From Tritrichomonas musculus (taxonomy: Eukaryota > Parabasalia > Tritrichomonadida > Tritrichomonadidae): a DNA stretch of 64,000 nt. Location of the stretch: NCBI GenBank assembly GCA_039105265.1, contig JAPFFF010000012.1, positions 1-64,000 on the forward strand, in the 5' to 3' direction. The first letter of the stretch is position 1. Each line of letters opens with the position of its first letter. A program made the position numbers and the translations under genes. This document shows positions 19,253 to 28,902 of the stretch, piece by piece. The notes under the pieces were generated by a model. The model ran no database searches. It had not been told where the DNA came from and saw nothing but the letters and a program-made list of their open reading frames with translations.

Positions 19253-22200
19253 TTATTTATCTTCATCTTGTTCTTCTCTAATAATGTCATAAGCACGCAA
19301 TTTAGAAGAGAAGAATTGAACAGCAAGATCAGCTGCATTTTCTGACGTCAATTCCAATTCGTATCTTATTTCTTTCATATTTGACGGATTGTAGACATCG
19401 AACACGATTTTTCTATTAGCATTATTATCATTATTAAAACTTTCATCATTATTAGACAATGTTTCGATCTTTTTCTTGAACCATGTAATATATTCCAGAT
19501 CAAATTTATTCAACACCGATAGAGACGCGTTGAACACGAATATAGAGTCAGTAGTGATACCCAAGTAAGAAATTCTTTTAGCATTTTGCTTAACCTCGCT
19601 GAAAAACACCAATCTTTCTTCTTTTTCTTTCGGCAAGGCCAAATATTGACCATTATTAATGACCTGTTGAGCCAATTCAGCGTTTTCAATTAAATCTGAA
19701 TCGAAGAAATTCTTAACGTCTTCGATATTTCTTATAAAACTATTCTCTCCTTCATCGCTGTTATTTGCACTATTAGTCGAGATGCATCTAAGGAGAAAAG
19801 TCGACGGAGGTCGACATTGCATATAATTTGATGTATTATCTTTCATGATTGATTTCCGAATTCCGCCCGCAATACCGCTACCGACTTCGATAACGCTACT
19901 TACAGTGCATGTCAAAACTCCAAGGAGCCCCTGCCCAATCCCTTTAAAGGCCCCTTTCGCGCCGTTTTCTTTTCCGCCTTCAATCGGCTTCCGAATGATG
20001 CCAGTAAATCCCGATCTGAAGCTTTTTGCAGCCGAGCTGAACCCGTTTGCTACAGTCTGAGCCGCGTTCGCGGTCTTCTCTTTCTTAACGCTTCCTTGGA
20101 TGCCAGGCTCGCTTCCCTTCGACGAGGTTTCTTCCCTCGTTTGGGGGAGCGTCTGAAACCTCCCCTTTCGCTGCGGAATGAGGTACTCGTCGCGGTCGAT
20201 CTTGTCGTTCGAGATGAGCCTCATCTTGTCAGAAGCAAGCTTGAAGTAGGACTCAGTCTGCGAGAGAGCTTCGAGGATCTTGGCGGGCTTGTCTTTCAGG
20301 TTCTTCTCAATGACAGACTCGAAGTGAAGTGCTGGAAAATTGAATAGATGACGATAAACTTTTGAATTGATAATGCGGTTTTCGGTTTCGTCAATTGAGA
20401 GAAGAGTCACGATTTCAGTGGGATTCGGATCGGCTTTCATCCTGCCGCTGCCCTTCGCGTGCTTCGCAAGGATATCGTTCGGACTTGTGATATGAAAAAT
20501 CTTTGAATAATTCAGCTTCATTTGGAGGAGATGGTTCGTTATGCTAATGAAGAACGATGGCGCTATCTCGGCGTTATGAATGACATAACCGTTCAATGCA
20601 AACGAAGTTGTCAAATTTTTATTAAAAGTGACAAGTTTGGGTGTATTCAAATTTCTCGCCGAAGAAGCCTTGATATTGATGACAATGACGATAGGATCGA
20701 CCTGAATAAAATTGAATATTTTTGATCGGCACAATAAATCATTTGAAAAGACTTTGTTCGTAATTTCTGAAGTGTTCTCAATTTTTCTGAAGAAATAAAA
20801 TATTTCATTCAAAAAGTTTATATCAGGTGAAATTAGTAAAGGTGAAATTGTGACTTTGAGTTGGTCAACCGTCATCTTGTCAAAATAGCTGATATCAATT
20901 GTCAAAAAGTTTGCATTGTCAGGATTTGACGAGATAACCGTCGGAAAAAGTGTCATCACATTCATGTCAAAAACTTGGAGTGTTTTAATTGAGAACTGTA
21001 TCGTTCTCGCCATCATGCTCCTGTCATTGTTGACAACAAAGGAAGACTGGTAAAGGCAGATCAAAGCAAGCTCGCTTAGTCTATCGTCAATCAGCGATAT
21101 CTCAAAAATTGGAACGTTAACGGTCACCGAATAACCAGCGAAGCATTCGTAATCATCGATGTCGTATGAAGCACTGAGTCTATCGTTTGTCTGGTTCATG
21201 ATTCGGCTGTTCACAAGCGGGTCATCTTCAGTCTCGTTCTCAAAGTCTTTTCTATCGTTGCTATCGTCGTTCAGCAGATTTTGATTGGACTCTTTTTCAA
21301 TCGAAATTGTCGTTGCTCCCTTCAATTTTGAATTGATATTCAAATTTTCACCATTAGGTGAATTTATCAACATCATATTTGGCAAGCTTTGTCTCTGCTG
21401 GTTCTGATCGTCCTCGTATCCTGAGTCAACAAGACGAACAACAATTGAATGCTCAATTTCTTCAAAAAGTTGCTTCGAAATGCACTGAACAACGAACTTG
21501 TTCATCGGCGATGAAAGAGGCTCGTAGCAGCGGTCGCATCGGAACTCAACTTGATCGTTCATTGCGAAAATTGAAACGGTTGTTGACTCAAATGGACTGT
21601 CATAACCGAAAAGTGACGTTGAATTTGGCTCAATACAAATTGGCGGTTGTGATGCTGACGAGTTGATGAAAATTGATTCAGTTGGCAAAAAATTTGTGAA
21701 TGTCATGAAAACTTTTTCTGATGAAAAATCTGACAATTCAAATGTTGCCTTTTTTTCTGTTATTGTTAGCAGCACGAAGTATTCCTTCTCAACTCTGAAG
21801 CACGTCCTGTAGTTGTCCTTCAGCAGGCAGATTGGAACCGCCGTGTCCTTGATTTCAAACTTGTAGCAAAAAGAAGAAGTTGCAAGCAAAATCGGCTTCG
21901 TTTCATTTTGCTTGAACAAGATTTGAGGATTGTTTCTGTCATCGTTTTCATCCTCTTCTTCATTCTGCTTGCTTCTCCTCTTGCTCCTCTTGTCGCTGCT
22001 TTCTTTGGTCTGAAAAGTGGCATATGTGTTTGAGCCTCTCAATTCTTTTATCGGCGTCAATGTGAAGTCAAATGGGGTCTTGTTCTCAATGATCTTGTAG
22101 TAGTCAATAATTGTGAATGAGCCGTTTTGACGGTTGCCCCGCATTGACGTACGATAGAAGAGAGGAAGGAAGCAGTCTTTGTGTATCAGTGAAGGCAGCA

Positions 22201-25200
22201 TGAGTGGCGCAGAAAACGGTTTGAAACAAAGTTCAATTGGACGATCACTCAATTTAAATTCACGGTTATAACCGACAAAAACAGGCATATTTCTTGATTC
22301 AGTAAAGAAAGAGTCACAACCGAAAATGATCTTGTTTGATTGCTCACAAAAAGTGGACACTTTTTCATTGCCCAAACTATTGATAGAAACCGCCAAATTT
22401 GTTCGATTTTCAATCACAGATGGTGCGAACAAGATGAGTGAATAATTCCCTTTTCTTGGGTTATGCTGAATTTTGAGAGTTATTGAAAAAGTGAACTGAC
22501 TTTCAGAAAATTGAATGGGGAAGAATTGAAAGTCTTCAGAAACAACGATATGAGCTAACTGTGATTGAATTGACTTTCCTTGGATTCCTAGGAAATCATT
22601 CAATTTGACCATAAGGTCAAATGAATTGTGAACATTTTTGTTCTTGTTGTTGGCCTTTGCCGTTGGCTGGTTCTGGAAGAGGACTGAGCACGACGGAATC
22701 ATCTGGATAGGAATGTGTGCTTTCTGGTATGGAGGAAGTTCACTTATCTCGGCGGTTAGATGAGGTGAGTCGCTTTCAACTTCATTTTTATGTTTGAGTC
22801 TTTTTTTCTTTTCATTTGTGTTTACAGGCGTTGAAAGAGACAACGAAACAGACTTGCATTCTGGGACCTGGTTAACGATGACGAAAGGATTCATCAAGTT
22901 GATGAAAAGTGCTCCTTTCTCGTAGTTGAACTGTGAAGAGACAAGAATTGTCTCCTTGTTGCCGTTGAATACAATGTCGAGAAGTTGTGGCTTCTTGTCA
23001 AATGTCGACGCAATTGCAGACATCATTTGATACTCGTTTTCTTCTTCTTTGGTGTCGTTCAGATGGCTGACGAATATCTGCGTCGCATTGTCATTCTCGC
23101 CTGTGATTAAGACATTCGGATGATAGATGCCTAGCTTCGATCCTTTTGTTTCCAAGTGGCCAACAAGTGTGATGTCGTAGTCATTCGCTTCGCTGTCAGC
23201 TTTCTTGCGAATCTGGTGGACGCAGAGATTCTTGAAGGTCGTCTTGTTGACAATGACAAATGGTGAGCAGAAGCAGATGCTGCTCTCGCCTTTCGAAAGG
23301 ACTATCTGATTCGATATGTAAAGAGGAAACTGCAGGTGATTCGAATCAATTGTGTAGCTTTCACTCAATTTCTTATTCGCGTTCTCAACTTCAATTCTAA
23401 ACTTCCTTGACTTCAGGAAAGCAGCTGCATTCACATCCAGTCTCGTCTTAGCGCTGTACCCATCATCACTCATAATATCATCATCATCACTACTACTTGC
23501 TTGTTTATTCAAATCATCATCTTCATTTAAACTTTTATTTTCTTGTTCTGTATTTAAATTTGTATATATTTTTGTGTTTGATTGTTCTGTGTCTATTTTT
23601 GTGTGTGATTGTTCTGTGTCTGCTTTTGTGTTTGATTGTTCTGTGTCTATTTTTGTGTGTGATTGTTCAGTGTCTTCTTTTGTGTTTGATTGTTCTGTGT
23701 CTGCTTTTGTGTTTGCTTTGTCTTTGATTTCTTGTATGATTAGTGGGTAAGATGTAAGATTCTTGATCTTGATTTTGCGTGGCAGTTCAATTCTTTTGTC
23801 TTTACTTGTGAGGAACTTTATTATGTCATTGAAGAAGATTCTTGTGAAGTTGAACTGGAGCGACAAGGATATCTCAATGCAAGTTCCCTGGATGTTTGCA
23901 GCGATGTTGAATGGCTGCATCAAAACGCACCACTTATTCAATTTTCTATCGTAAAAGAGGGCCTGGTTATTATTTATAGAAAATTGAGTGAAACCGCAAA
24001 CACTTTTGAAAGAAAAGTCAGAAATATTGAATTGAGCCAGTGAAAATTCAGTTGATTCAAAAAGTAAATTGAATCCTTTTGAGCAGAAGACAAAGTTTTT
24101 TATCTGTGGAATCATTTTTATGTAACGATAAATAAACGGTTTAATTTCAGTTAGTATGTTCACAAAAAGTGGAATTTCGGCCGGAAAAAGTGACACTTTT
24201 AATGCGCTAAAATCTAAAAATACAGATTGGCCTTCGTAGCTGTGATTTATCGTTGCTGTCACGACAAAGTCTTTTATGATCTGTCCGAATGTTATTTTGT
24301 CGATTCCGATCACTAAGGAATCAAATGTGTTGACGAAATGCATTTTGAATGAAAAATGATCATCGATATTATTATCATTGATGTAAAGAGATACGTTTGA
24401 TAAGGAGAGAACGTATTCTATTTGATTGAAAAAGTGGAGAAAATTATGTAGGTTTAAGTTAGATCGACTGTTATTGTAGTTATGGTTGCTTTTCTTGTAA
24501 AATATTAAATTGAATAGAAATTTGGTCGTTAGTTTCGTGTCGTCTATTTTTATTATGTAATTCTTTTTGGCTGGGATTGGCTGGTTCGGATCATTTTTCT
24601 TGTTTTCATTTGTGTCTTGAGCACTTATGTTTGTCAGTAAAAATGTCTCGTTGAAGTTCTTGATTGAATCGATTGAAAATCCTTTTTCAGAAATTGTTAA
24701 ATTGTTAATATCAATTGATCCAATTGGATCGTTTTTATCATTATTGCCAATTATTTTTATCAGGGGTGTGTTCATCTTGAATTCTATTCCATTTTGCTTT
24801 TTGAATAGTAATTTGTCTTTAATTAGCAAAAATAAAAAAGGTAAAAAGTCATATGAGAGAGAAATGTGGTTAGTTTCAATAGATATTGAATCAATGTCTT
24901 TTTGTATTTGAATTTGGCCAAGATCGAGAAATCCATTTAATGTATTTCGCACTTTTATTTTTAATTTGCTTAAAAAAGAAATTTTAAAATTAAGACTTGG
25001 TATTAGTGTATCTTTTGATTGATTATAAAAATCATTAAATGCATCTTTTTCGTCACTTGTAAAATTAACAGAATTGATATCTTCTTGATAAGTATTTGTA
25101 AGTTTAAATAAAGATCTTTTATATGTGTTATACATTATATATTGATTTCGTTCAAATTTTGGATTGAAAGTTTTCCTATTTTTTAAAAAGTTAATTGCCG

Positions 25201-26071
25201 ACATAACGTTAAAACAATGCTTATCTTTTAAAAAGCATCGGTAACTATATGCCCACCAATCAATACATGAGTTTTTCGTGTAAACATTTGGGCAACCGCA
25301 ATTTAAATAATATAATTTACGAGCAAAAAACTTAAGGAAAGAAATTTGCGAAAAGCTGAAATTCAATTCAATTTCTTTGTCAATTTGTAAATCATTAATT
25401 TGTCCTTCATAATTAAAGTTTCTTAAAATAAACGAGTTACTTTGATTGTTCTCGAGATTACTTTTAAATACTTCAAATTTTTCAATGTTCATATGTTCTA
25501 ACTGAGGAAAAACATAAATCGACATATTTGTTATTTTAATAGTTTTACTATCTGAAAAAGATATTTCATCAAAAAGAAATCCAAAAGATCCCAGTGTTGA
25601 TTGTTTGTTTTTATTTGTGTTATCTTTATTAGTTTTGCTACATCTGGGGATTTCAAAATGCAATGTCGAATTTTTTATACAAAAGCTGATTTTATCATCT
25701 TTGAGTAAAAAAGAAAAAAGTACCTTTTTAACTATCTTTTCCGATAATATTTTGTTTGTAAATAAAGATAGAGATGGTGGATTTATCGCGTATGGATTAA
25801 ATTCTTTACAATCTGAATACATAGCTACCAAATTTACTCCTTCTGCCGTAAAAATAGATGGTGATGAATTAGAAACGATTTTAAAAGAATCTACTTTGCT
25901 TGAACTAATTGTAAATGGCAATTTAAAAGAATATAAAAATGAAGGCTTGAATGAAATGTCCTTTTCTTCGTATTTTCCATCAGATATTAATGAAGAAACT
26001 TGAGTTTCATCAACTTTATCAAAGTAACGTTCAAGAAATGCAGAAAAAGATCGATTTGCAAATTTTTTCAT
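19253..26071 (-). CDS. VPS13-like bridge-type lipid transfer protein
   Basis: A 2272-residue protein with the plan of VPS13 proteins, which move phospholipids between membranes at contact sites. The N-terminus (ATG at 26071) matches the chorein domain: FLERYFDKVDETQVSSLISD followed by a Phe/Lys-rich strand set. Residues ~920-1560 hold repeated beta modules of the adaptor-binding (VAB/SHR-BD) type, each with an x-P-x-x-I-x-N-x-T core (SPFVIVNKTT, NPFVIVNQ, APSVIENRTN, YKIIENKTPF). Residues ~1990-2080 form the ATG2/VPS13 C-terminal amphipathic region (SGFTGIIRKPIEGGKENGAK, GIGQGLLGVLT). The last ~140 residues look like the PH-like domain. It is shorter than animal VPS13 (~3000 or more). A nine-residue tandem repeat interrupts residues ~783-842. 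The stop overlaps TAAA. Confidence 0.88.
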   Translation of the reverse strand: MKKFANRSFSAFLERYFDKVDETQVSSLISDGKYEEKDISFKPSFLYSFKLPFTISSSKVDSFKIVSNSSPSIFTAEGVNLVAMYSDCKEFNPYAINPPSLSLFTNKILSEKIVKKVLFSFLLKDDKISFCIKNSTLHFEIPRCSKTNKDNTNKNKQSTLGSFGFLFDEISFSDSKTIKITNMSIYVFPQLEHMNIEKFEVFKSNLENNQSNSFILRNFNYEGQINDLQIDKEIELNFSFSQISFLKFFARKLYYLNCGCPNVYTKNSCIDWWAYSYRCFLKDKHCFNVMSAINFLKNRKTFNPKFERNQYIMYNTYKRSLFKLTNTYQEDINSVNFTSDEKDAFNDFYNQSKDTLIPSLNFKISFLSKLKIKVRNTLNGFLDLGQIQIQKDIDSISIETNHISLSYDFLPFLFLLIKDKLLFKKQNGIEFKMNTPLIKIIGNNDKNDPIGSIDINNLTISEKGFSIDSIKNFNETFLLTNISAQDTNENKKNDPNQPIPAKKNYIIKIDDTKLTTKFLFNLIFYKKSNHNYNNSRSNLNLHNFLHFFNQIEYVLSLSNVSLYINDNNIDDHFSFKMHFVNTFDSLVIGIDKITFGQIIKDFVVTATINHSYEGQSVFLDFSALKVSLFPAEIPLFVNILTEIKPFIYRYIKMIPQIKNFVFCSKGFNLLFESTEFSLAQFNISDFSFKSVCGFTQFSINNNQALFYDRKLNKWCVLMQPFNIAANIQGTCIEISLSLQFNFTRIFFNDIIKFLTSKDKRIELPRKIKIKNLTSYPLIIQEIKDKANTKADTEQSNTKEDTEQSHTKIDTEQSNTKADTEQSHTKIDTEQSNTKIYTNLNTEQENKSLNEDDDLNKQASSSDDDDIMSDDGYSAKTRLDVNAAAFLKSRKFRIEVENANKKLSESYTIDSNHLQFPLYISNQIVLSKGESSICFCSPFVIVNKTTFKNLCVHQIRKKADSEANDYDITLVGHLETKGSKLGIYHPNVLITGENDNATQIFVSHLNDTKEEENEYQMMSAIASTFDKKPQLLDIVFNGNKETILVSSQFNYEKGALFINLMNPFVIVNQVPECKSVSLSLSTPVNTNEKKKRLKHKNEVESDSPHLTAEISELPPYQKAHIPIQMIPSCSVLFQNQPTAKANNKNKNVHNSFDLMVKLNDFLGIQGKSIQSQLAHIVVSEDFQFFPIQFSESQFTFSITLKIQHNPRKGNYSLILFAPSVIENRTNLAVSINSLGNEKVSTFCEQSNKIIFGCDSFFTESRNMPVFVGYNREFKLSDRPIELCFKPFSAPLMLPSLIHKDCFLPLFYRTSMRGNRQNGSFTIIDYYKIIENKTPFDFTLTPIKELRGSNTYATFQTKESSDKRSKRRSKQNEEEDENDDRNNPQILFKQNETKPILLATSSFCYKFEIKDTAVPICLLKDNYRTCFRVEKEYFVLLTITEKKATFELSDFSSEKVFMTFTNFLPTESIFINSSASQPPICIEPNSTSLFGYDSPFESTTVSIFAMNDQVEFRCDRCYEPLSSPMNKFVVQCISKQLFEEIEHSIVVRLVDSGYEDDQNQQRQSLPNMMLINSPNGENLNINSKLKGATTISIEKESNQNLLNDDSNDRKDFENETEDDPLVNSRIMNQTNDRLSASYDIDDYECFAGYSVTVNVPIFEISLIDDRLSELALICLYQSSFVVNNDRSMMARTIQFSIKTLQVFDMNVMTLFPTVISSNPDNANFLTIDISYFDKMTVDQLKVTISPLLISPDINFLNEIFYFFRKIENTSEITNKVFSNDLLCRSKIFNFIQVDPIVIVINIKASSARNLNTPKLVTFNKNLTTSFALNGYVIHNAEIAPSFFISITNHLLQMKLNYSKIFHITSPNDILAKHAKGSGRMKADPNPTEIVTLLSIDETENRIINSKVYRHLFNFPALHFESVIEKNLKDKPAKILEALSQTESYFKLASDKMRLISNDKIDRDEYLIPQRKGRFQTLPQTREETSSKGSEPGIQGSVKKEKTANAAQTVANGFSSAAKSFRSGFTGIIRKPIEGGKENGAKGAFKGIGQGLLGVLTCTVSSVIEVGSGIAGGIRKSIMKDNTSNYMQCRPPSTFLLRCISTNSANNSDEGENSFIRNIEDVKNFFDSDLIENAELAQQVINNGQYLALPKEKEERLVFFSEVKQNAKRISYLGITTDSIFVFNASLSVLNKFDLEYITWFKKKIETLSNNDESFNNDNNANRKIVFDVYNPSNMKEIRYELELTSENAADLAVQFFSSKLRAYDIIREEQDEDK
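23545..23722 (-). repeat. 27-bp coding minisatellite in the VPS13-like gene
   Basis: Five to six copies of a 27-base unit encode the nonapeptide (A/E/I)DTEQS(N/H)TK in frame. Units alternate between the N and H versions, so the expansion may have worked on a 54-base double unit. It sits in an acidic, probably disordered loop between the transfer channel and the VAB modules. Confidence 0.85.
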
Positions 26072-26259
26072 AAAATTTTTGATTGAATATTACAATTTAA
26101 TTTAAAAGAAAAATGATCGTAAAATTTTTATCTTCTGAAATGGAACTATTTTCATTTTCTAAAAAACTAGAATAAAAATGAAGATTTCATAGGGAATTTT
26201 ATAAAATCTCCATTTTGTAAAATTGAAAAGAAAAAACTGTAAACGATTCAATTTTTTAT

Positions 26260-26264
26260 TCACA
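26260..26264 (+). promoter_or_regulatory. Initiator (Inr) of BTB-like/F5-8C gene A
   Basis: TCACA with the start-site A at 26262, 15 bases before the ATG at 26277. The same sequence and spacing occur before the paralogue at 46178. Confidence 0.55.
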
Positions 26265-26276
26265 AAATTTAGAAAA

Positions 26277-27551
26277 ATGAATGAAGTAAATAAAATCAAA
26301 TTAAGCACAACAAGTATATTGAATGTTCCAATTCAAGCATACGACGATGATTTTACATTTATTGTGAACAATAGAGAATATAAAACAAATCGACTTACAG
26401 CCAGCTTGTTATCACCAGAAATAAGTAGAAATCAAAAGAATGATCCAACAACTAACGAATTTATAATTAAAACTGAACAAGATGGAGATTTTCAACATAT
26501 TCTTGATCTTACTAATTTTGAAGATATCACATTTCAAGAAAAAGAAATTCCATTTATAGAAGAGATTATTGAAATCCTTAATAACGAATCAATTGAAATT
26601 CAACAAGGAAGTGAAATTACAGAAATTAATATGAAGAATATTATTCCACGACTAATAAATCACGAGAAGAATCGACATTTCTATTCAAAAATACTTCAAC
26701 AAGAAATCAAATTCATATCTTCACATTTCTTTGAAATATCGGAAGAAGTATCAGAAGAAATAACGAAACTCTCAATAGAGACGTTAAATCAAATTCTAAC
26801 AGAACCATCACTCCAGCTAGAATCAGAAGACCAACTTATCAGCATCATCAACAAACTCTATTTGAAAGATAATCAATATTTCACATTTTATGAATATGTT
26901 GACTTCTCTAATGTTACATCACGAAAAATGACAGAATTCATAAATATCTATAACATGAATGATTTGACACAACAAATATGGAAAAATTTGTCAGAAATTT
27001 TCTTACAAAAAAACATCAAAAATAAAAAAAATAAACGATATCGTTCACATCAAATTTTTTTCAATGGAAATAACGAGTTTGATGGCATAATTAATTTTTT
27101 GAAAAGACATTCAAAAAGTGGCATTGAAAATGAAATTGAAATAACAGCTTCTTCACAATTTGACGAATCTTGTCAGCCTCAAAATGTCATTTTATTTGAT
27201 GACAAATACAAAAGCTTCATTTCGAAAAATGCCAGTGATTCGTGGTTGTGCATTGAATTTTTAAAGAATAGAATTGTTCCTAAGAATTATTCAATTCGTT
27301 CTTACAATTGTTCGCCTGGCGGTTATCATCCTAAATCATGGGTCATTGAAGGATCAAACGATAAAAATAAATGGGTCGTGATTGATGAGCGAAATAACTG
27401 CACTTACATAAATGGATGCAGTTTGGTTCACACTTTCAACATCGAGAATCAAAACGATAGTGAATATAAATACATAAGAATGCGTGCAACAAACCCAGGC
27501 TGCAATGTCTTAGCAATCAATTCGATAGAACTCTTCGGCCAACTTTTATAA
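26277..27551 (+). CDS. BTB-like / F5/8 type C domain protein A
   Basis: The protein has 424 residues from the ATG at 26277; the 18 codons upstream start at TTG and lie across the Initiator, so I exclude them. Residues ~15-60 (DDDFTFIVNNREYKTNRL, ASLLSPEIS) match the BTB-like domain common in trichomonads. A helical BACK-like region follows (residues ~70-235; FYEYVDFSNVTSRKMTEFIN). Residues ~270-424 form a discoidin (F5/8 type C) domain: EFDGIINFLKRHSKSGIE, SWLCIEF, SYNCSPGGYHPKSWVIEG, and the terminal NSIELFGQ. These domains bind carbohydrate or lipid head groups in other proteins; the BTB part suggests a cytosolic adaptor, as no signal peptide is seen. The stop overlaps TAAA. It is a close paralogue of 46178-47485. 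Confidence 0.75.
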   Translation: MNEVNKIKLSTTSILNVPIQAYDDDFTFIVNNREYKTNRLTASLLSPEISRNQKNDPTTNEFIIKTEQDGDFQHILDLTNFEDITFQEKEIPFIEEIIEILNNESIEIQQGSEITEINMKNIIPRLINHEKNRHFYSKILQQEIKFISSHFFEISEEVSEEITKLSIETLNQILTEPSLQLESEDQLISIINKLYLKDNQYFTFYEYVDFSNVTSRKMTEFINIYNMNDLTQQIWKNLSEIFLQKNIKNKKNKRYRSHQIFFNGNNEFDGIINFLKRHSKSGIENEIEITASSQFDESCQPQNVILFDDKYKSFISKNASDSWLCIEFLKNRIVPKNYSIRSYNCSPGGYHPKSWVIEGSNDKNKWVVIDERNNCTYINGCSLVHTFNIENQNDSEYKYIRMRATNPGCNVLAINSIELFGQLL

Positions 27552-27950
27552 AATGTTTTCTTATAAATTTAAAGTTTTCTTAAAAAAAAAAAAAAAAAAG
27601 AATCATTTGAAATTTAATTGGCAATGTTTATTTATAAAACTCTAAACATATTCAATAACGTGTTCACAAGCGATTTATTATTCTTCTTCTTCTTTTAAAC
27701 ATGTATGAAAAGGCGTTAAAAAAAAAAAAAATCATTAAAAAAGTATTATTTTATAAAAAAAACAAAATTATATTTGAGAAAGCATTTCAAAGCAAATGTT
27801 GAATGAAGAAAAGATTAGCTGATTTGTTGAGAAAGATTTCAATAAAACTGACAAAGCTTCTTAATTATAACGGTTTTTTTGTGTGAAGTAAAATTTTAAA
27901 AACATTCAACTATTTGAATATCTATTTGCATCTGACACTTATATAATGCT
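27552..27950. other. Convergent intergenic region
   Basis: About 400 bases between two convergent genes, with A/T runs at 27582-27599 and 27719-27731. Nothing else seen. Confidence 0.5.
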
Positions 27951-28721
27951 TTAATAGTCATTTATTGCTTCATAATGAATTGGCACAAACTTCATTAAAA
28001 AGTTGATCAAAAACTGTCTCAAAATGACAAAATAGCATTCAATTGGCATTCCCCTTGTTTTTTCAATTCTCATACGACGAGCACGTCGAAAACTATTGTG
28101 TTTATTACACAAACTCAGCAATTCATACAAAAGTACAGAGAAAGAAATCATTCCAACGTAAACAGAAGCTAGCAAAACTAGACAGTCCATCAGTTTAGAT
28201 GAATGATTTATTTTTCCGATTTTCAAAAAATAAAAAAAGCCAAAAAAAGCCCAAATGAGGCCGAAAATTGATCCATAATAAAATGATAAATGAAATGACT
28301 TTATATTTTTGCATGCAATACAGTTTCCAATGTAGCCACAATGGTGGTCAAAAGATAACATGCATGAATTGCATTTATCACAATGATGTGAATTTGGTGG
28401 CATTGGAACTTCACAAATATAGCAAACAGGTAAATTTTTCATGCTAGAAGGAATTTCACCTCTTTGTACTTTTTCAAGAAGGCCTCGTTTTTTGAGATCG
28501 TCGATAATTCGCCCAGGATCGGATACTGCTGTTGAAATCCAGCACCATATGAACATTAAAAAGCATATAATTGATAAAATGCATAAAAAAATCATTATTT
28601 TTTGATGATCAGATATATTGTAAATGATAGGAAATACTATAAATAGAAATAAATATCCCATTAAAGCAAATAATGTTATCAAAATTGCGTTTGTTATGAT
28701 TTTGAACAAAGAAAGCTTCAT
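27951..28721 (-). CDS. DHHC-type protein S-palmitoyltransferase
   Basis: A 256-residue polytopic enzyme started at the ATG at 28721 (the open frame begins at a TTG five codons upstream). Two membrane segments (~8-30, ~36-60) precede a cysteine-rich domain at ~96-146 with all key residues: CYICEVPMPPNSHHCDKCNS, CMLSFDHHCGYIGNC and IACKN. The DHHC cysteine forms the acyl-enzyme intermediate that passes palmitate to protein cysteines. Two more membrane segments follow (~158-178, ~190-212). It is short, with no ankyrin repeats or SH3. The enzyme would act on Golgi, endosome or plasma membrane. The stop overlaps TAAA. Confidence 0.92.
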   Translation of the reverse strand: MKLSLFKIITNAILITLFALMGYLFLFIVFPIIYNISDHQKIMIFLCILSIICFLMFIWCWISTAVSDPGRIIDDLKKRGLLEKVQRGEIPSSMKNLPVCYICEVPMPPNSHHCDKCNSCMLSFDHHCGYIGNCIACKNIKSFHLSFYYGSIFGLIWAFFGFFYFLKIGKINHSSKLMDCLVLLASVYVGMISFSVLLYELLSLCNKHNSFRRARRMRIEKTRGMPIECYFVILRQFLINFLMKFVPIHYEAINDY

Positions 28722-28902
28722 TTTCCAATCATACAAGAAGATTCAATAATAAAAAATGAAGTTCTCAAAAAATTAATAGAAAATAGAAAAAATATTCAAA
28801 AAGTAGATGTGTCAAAAACAAACTCATGTTTATACATACAAAATCTATTATATATTTGATAATGATTACTCATCACTAGTATCAAAGGAAAAAACTTCTC
28901 TT

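Noticed and set aside
23497-23727. Plus-strand Leu/Cys-rich repeat frame
   Set aside because: Antisense shadow of the DTEQS(N/H)TK repeat in the VPS13-like gene.
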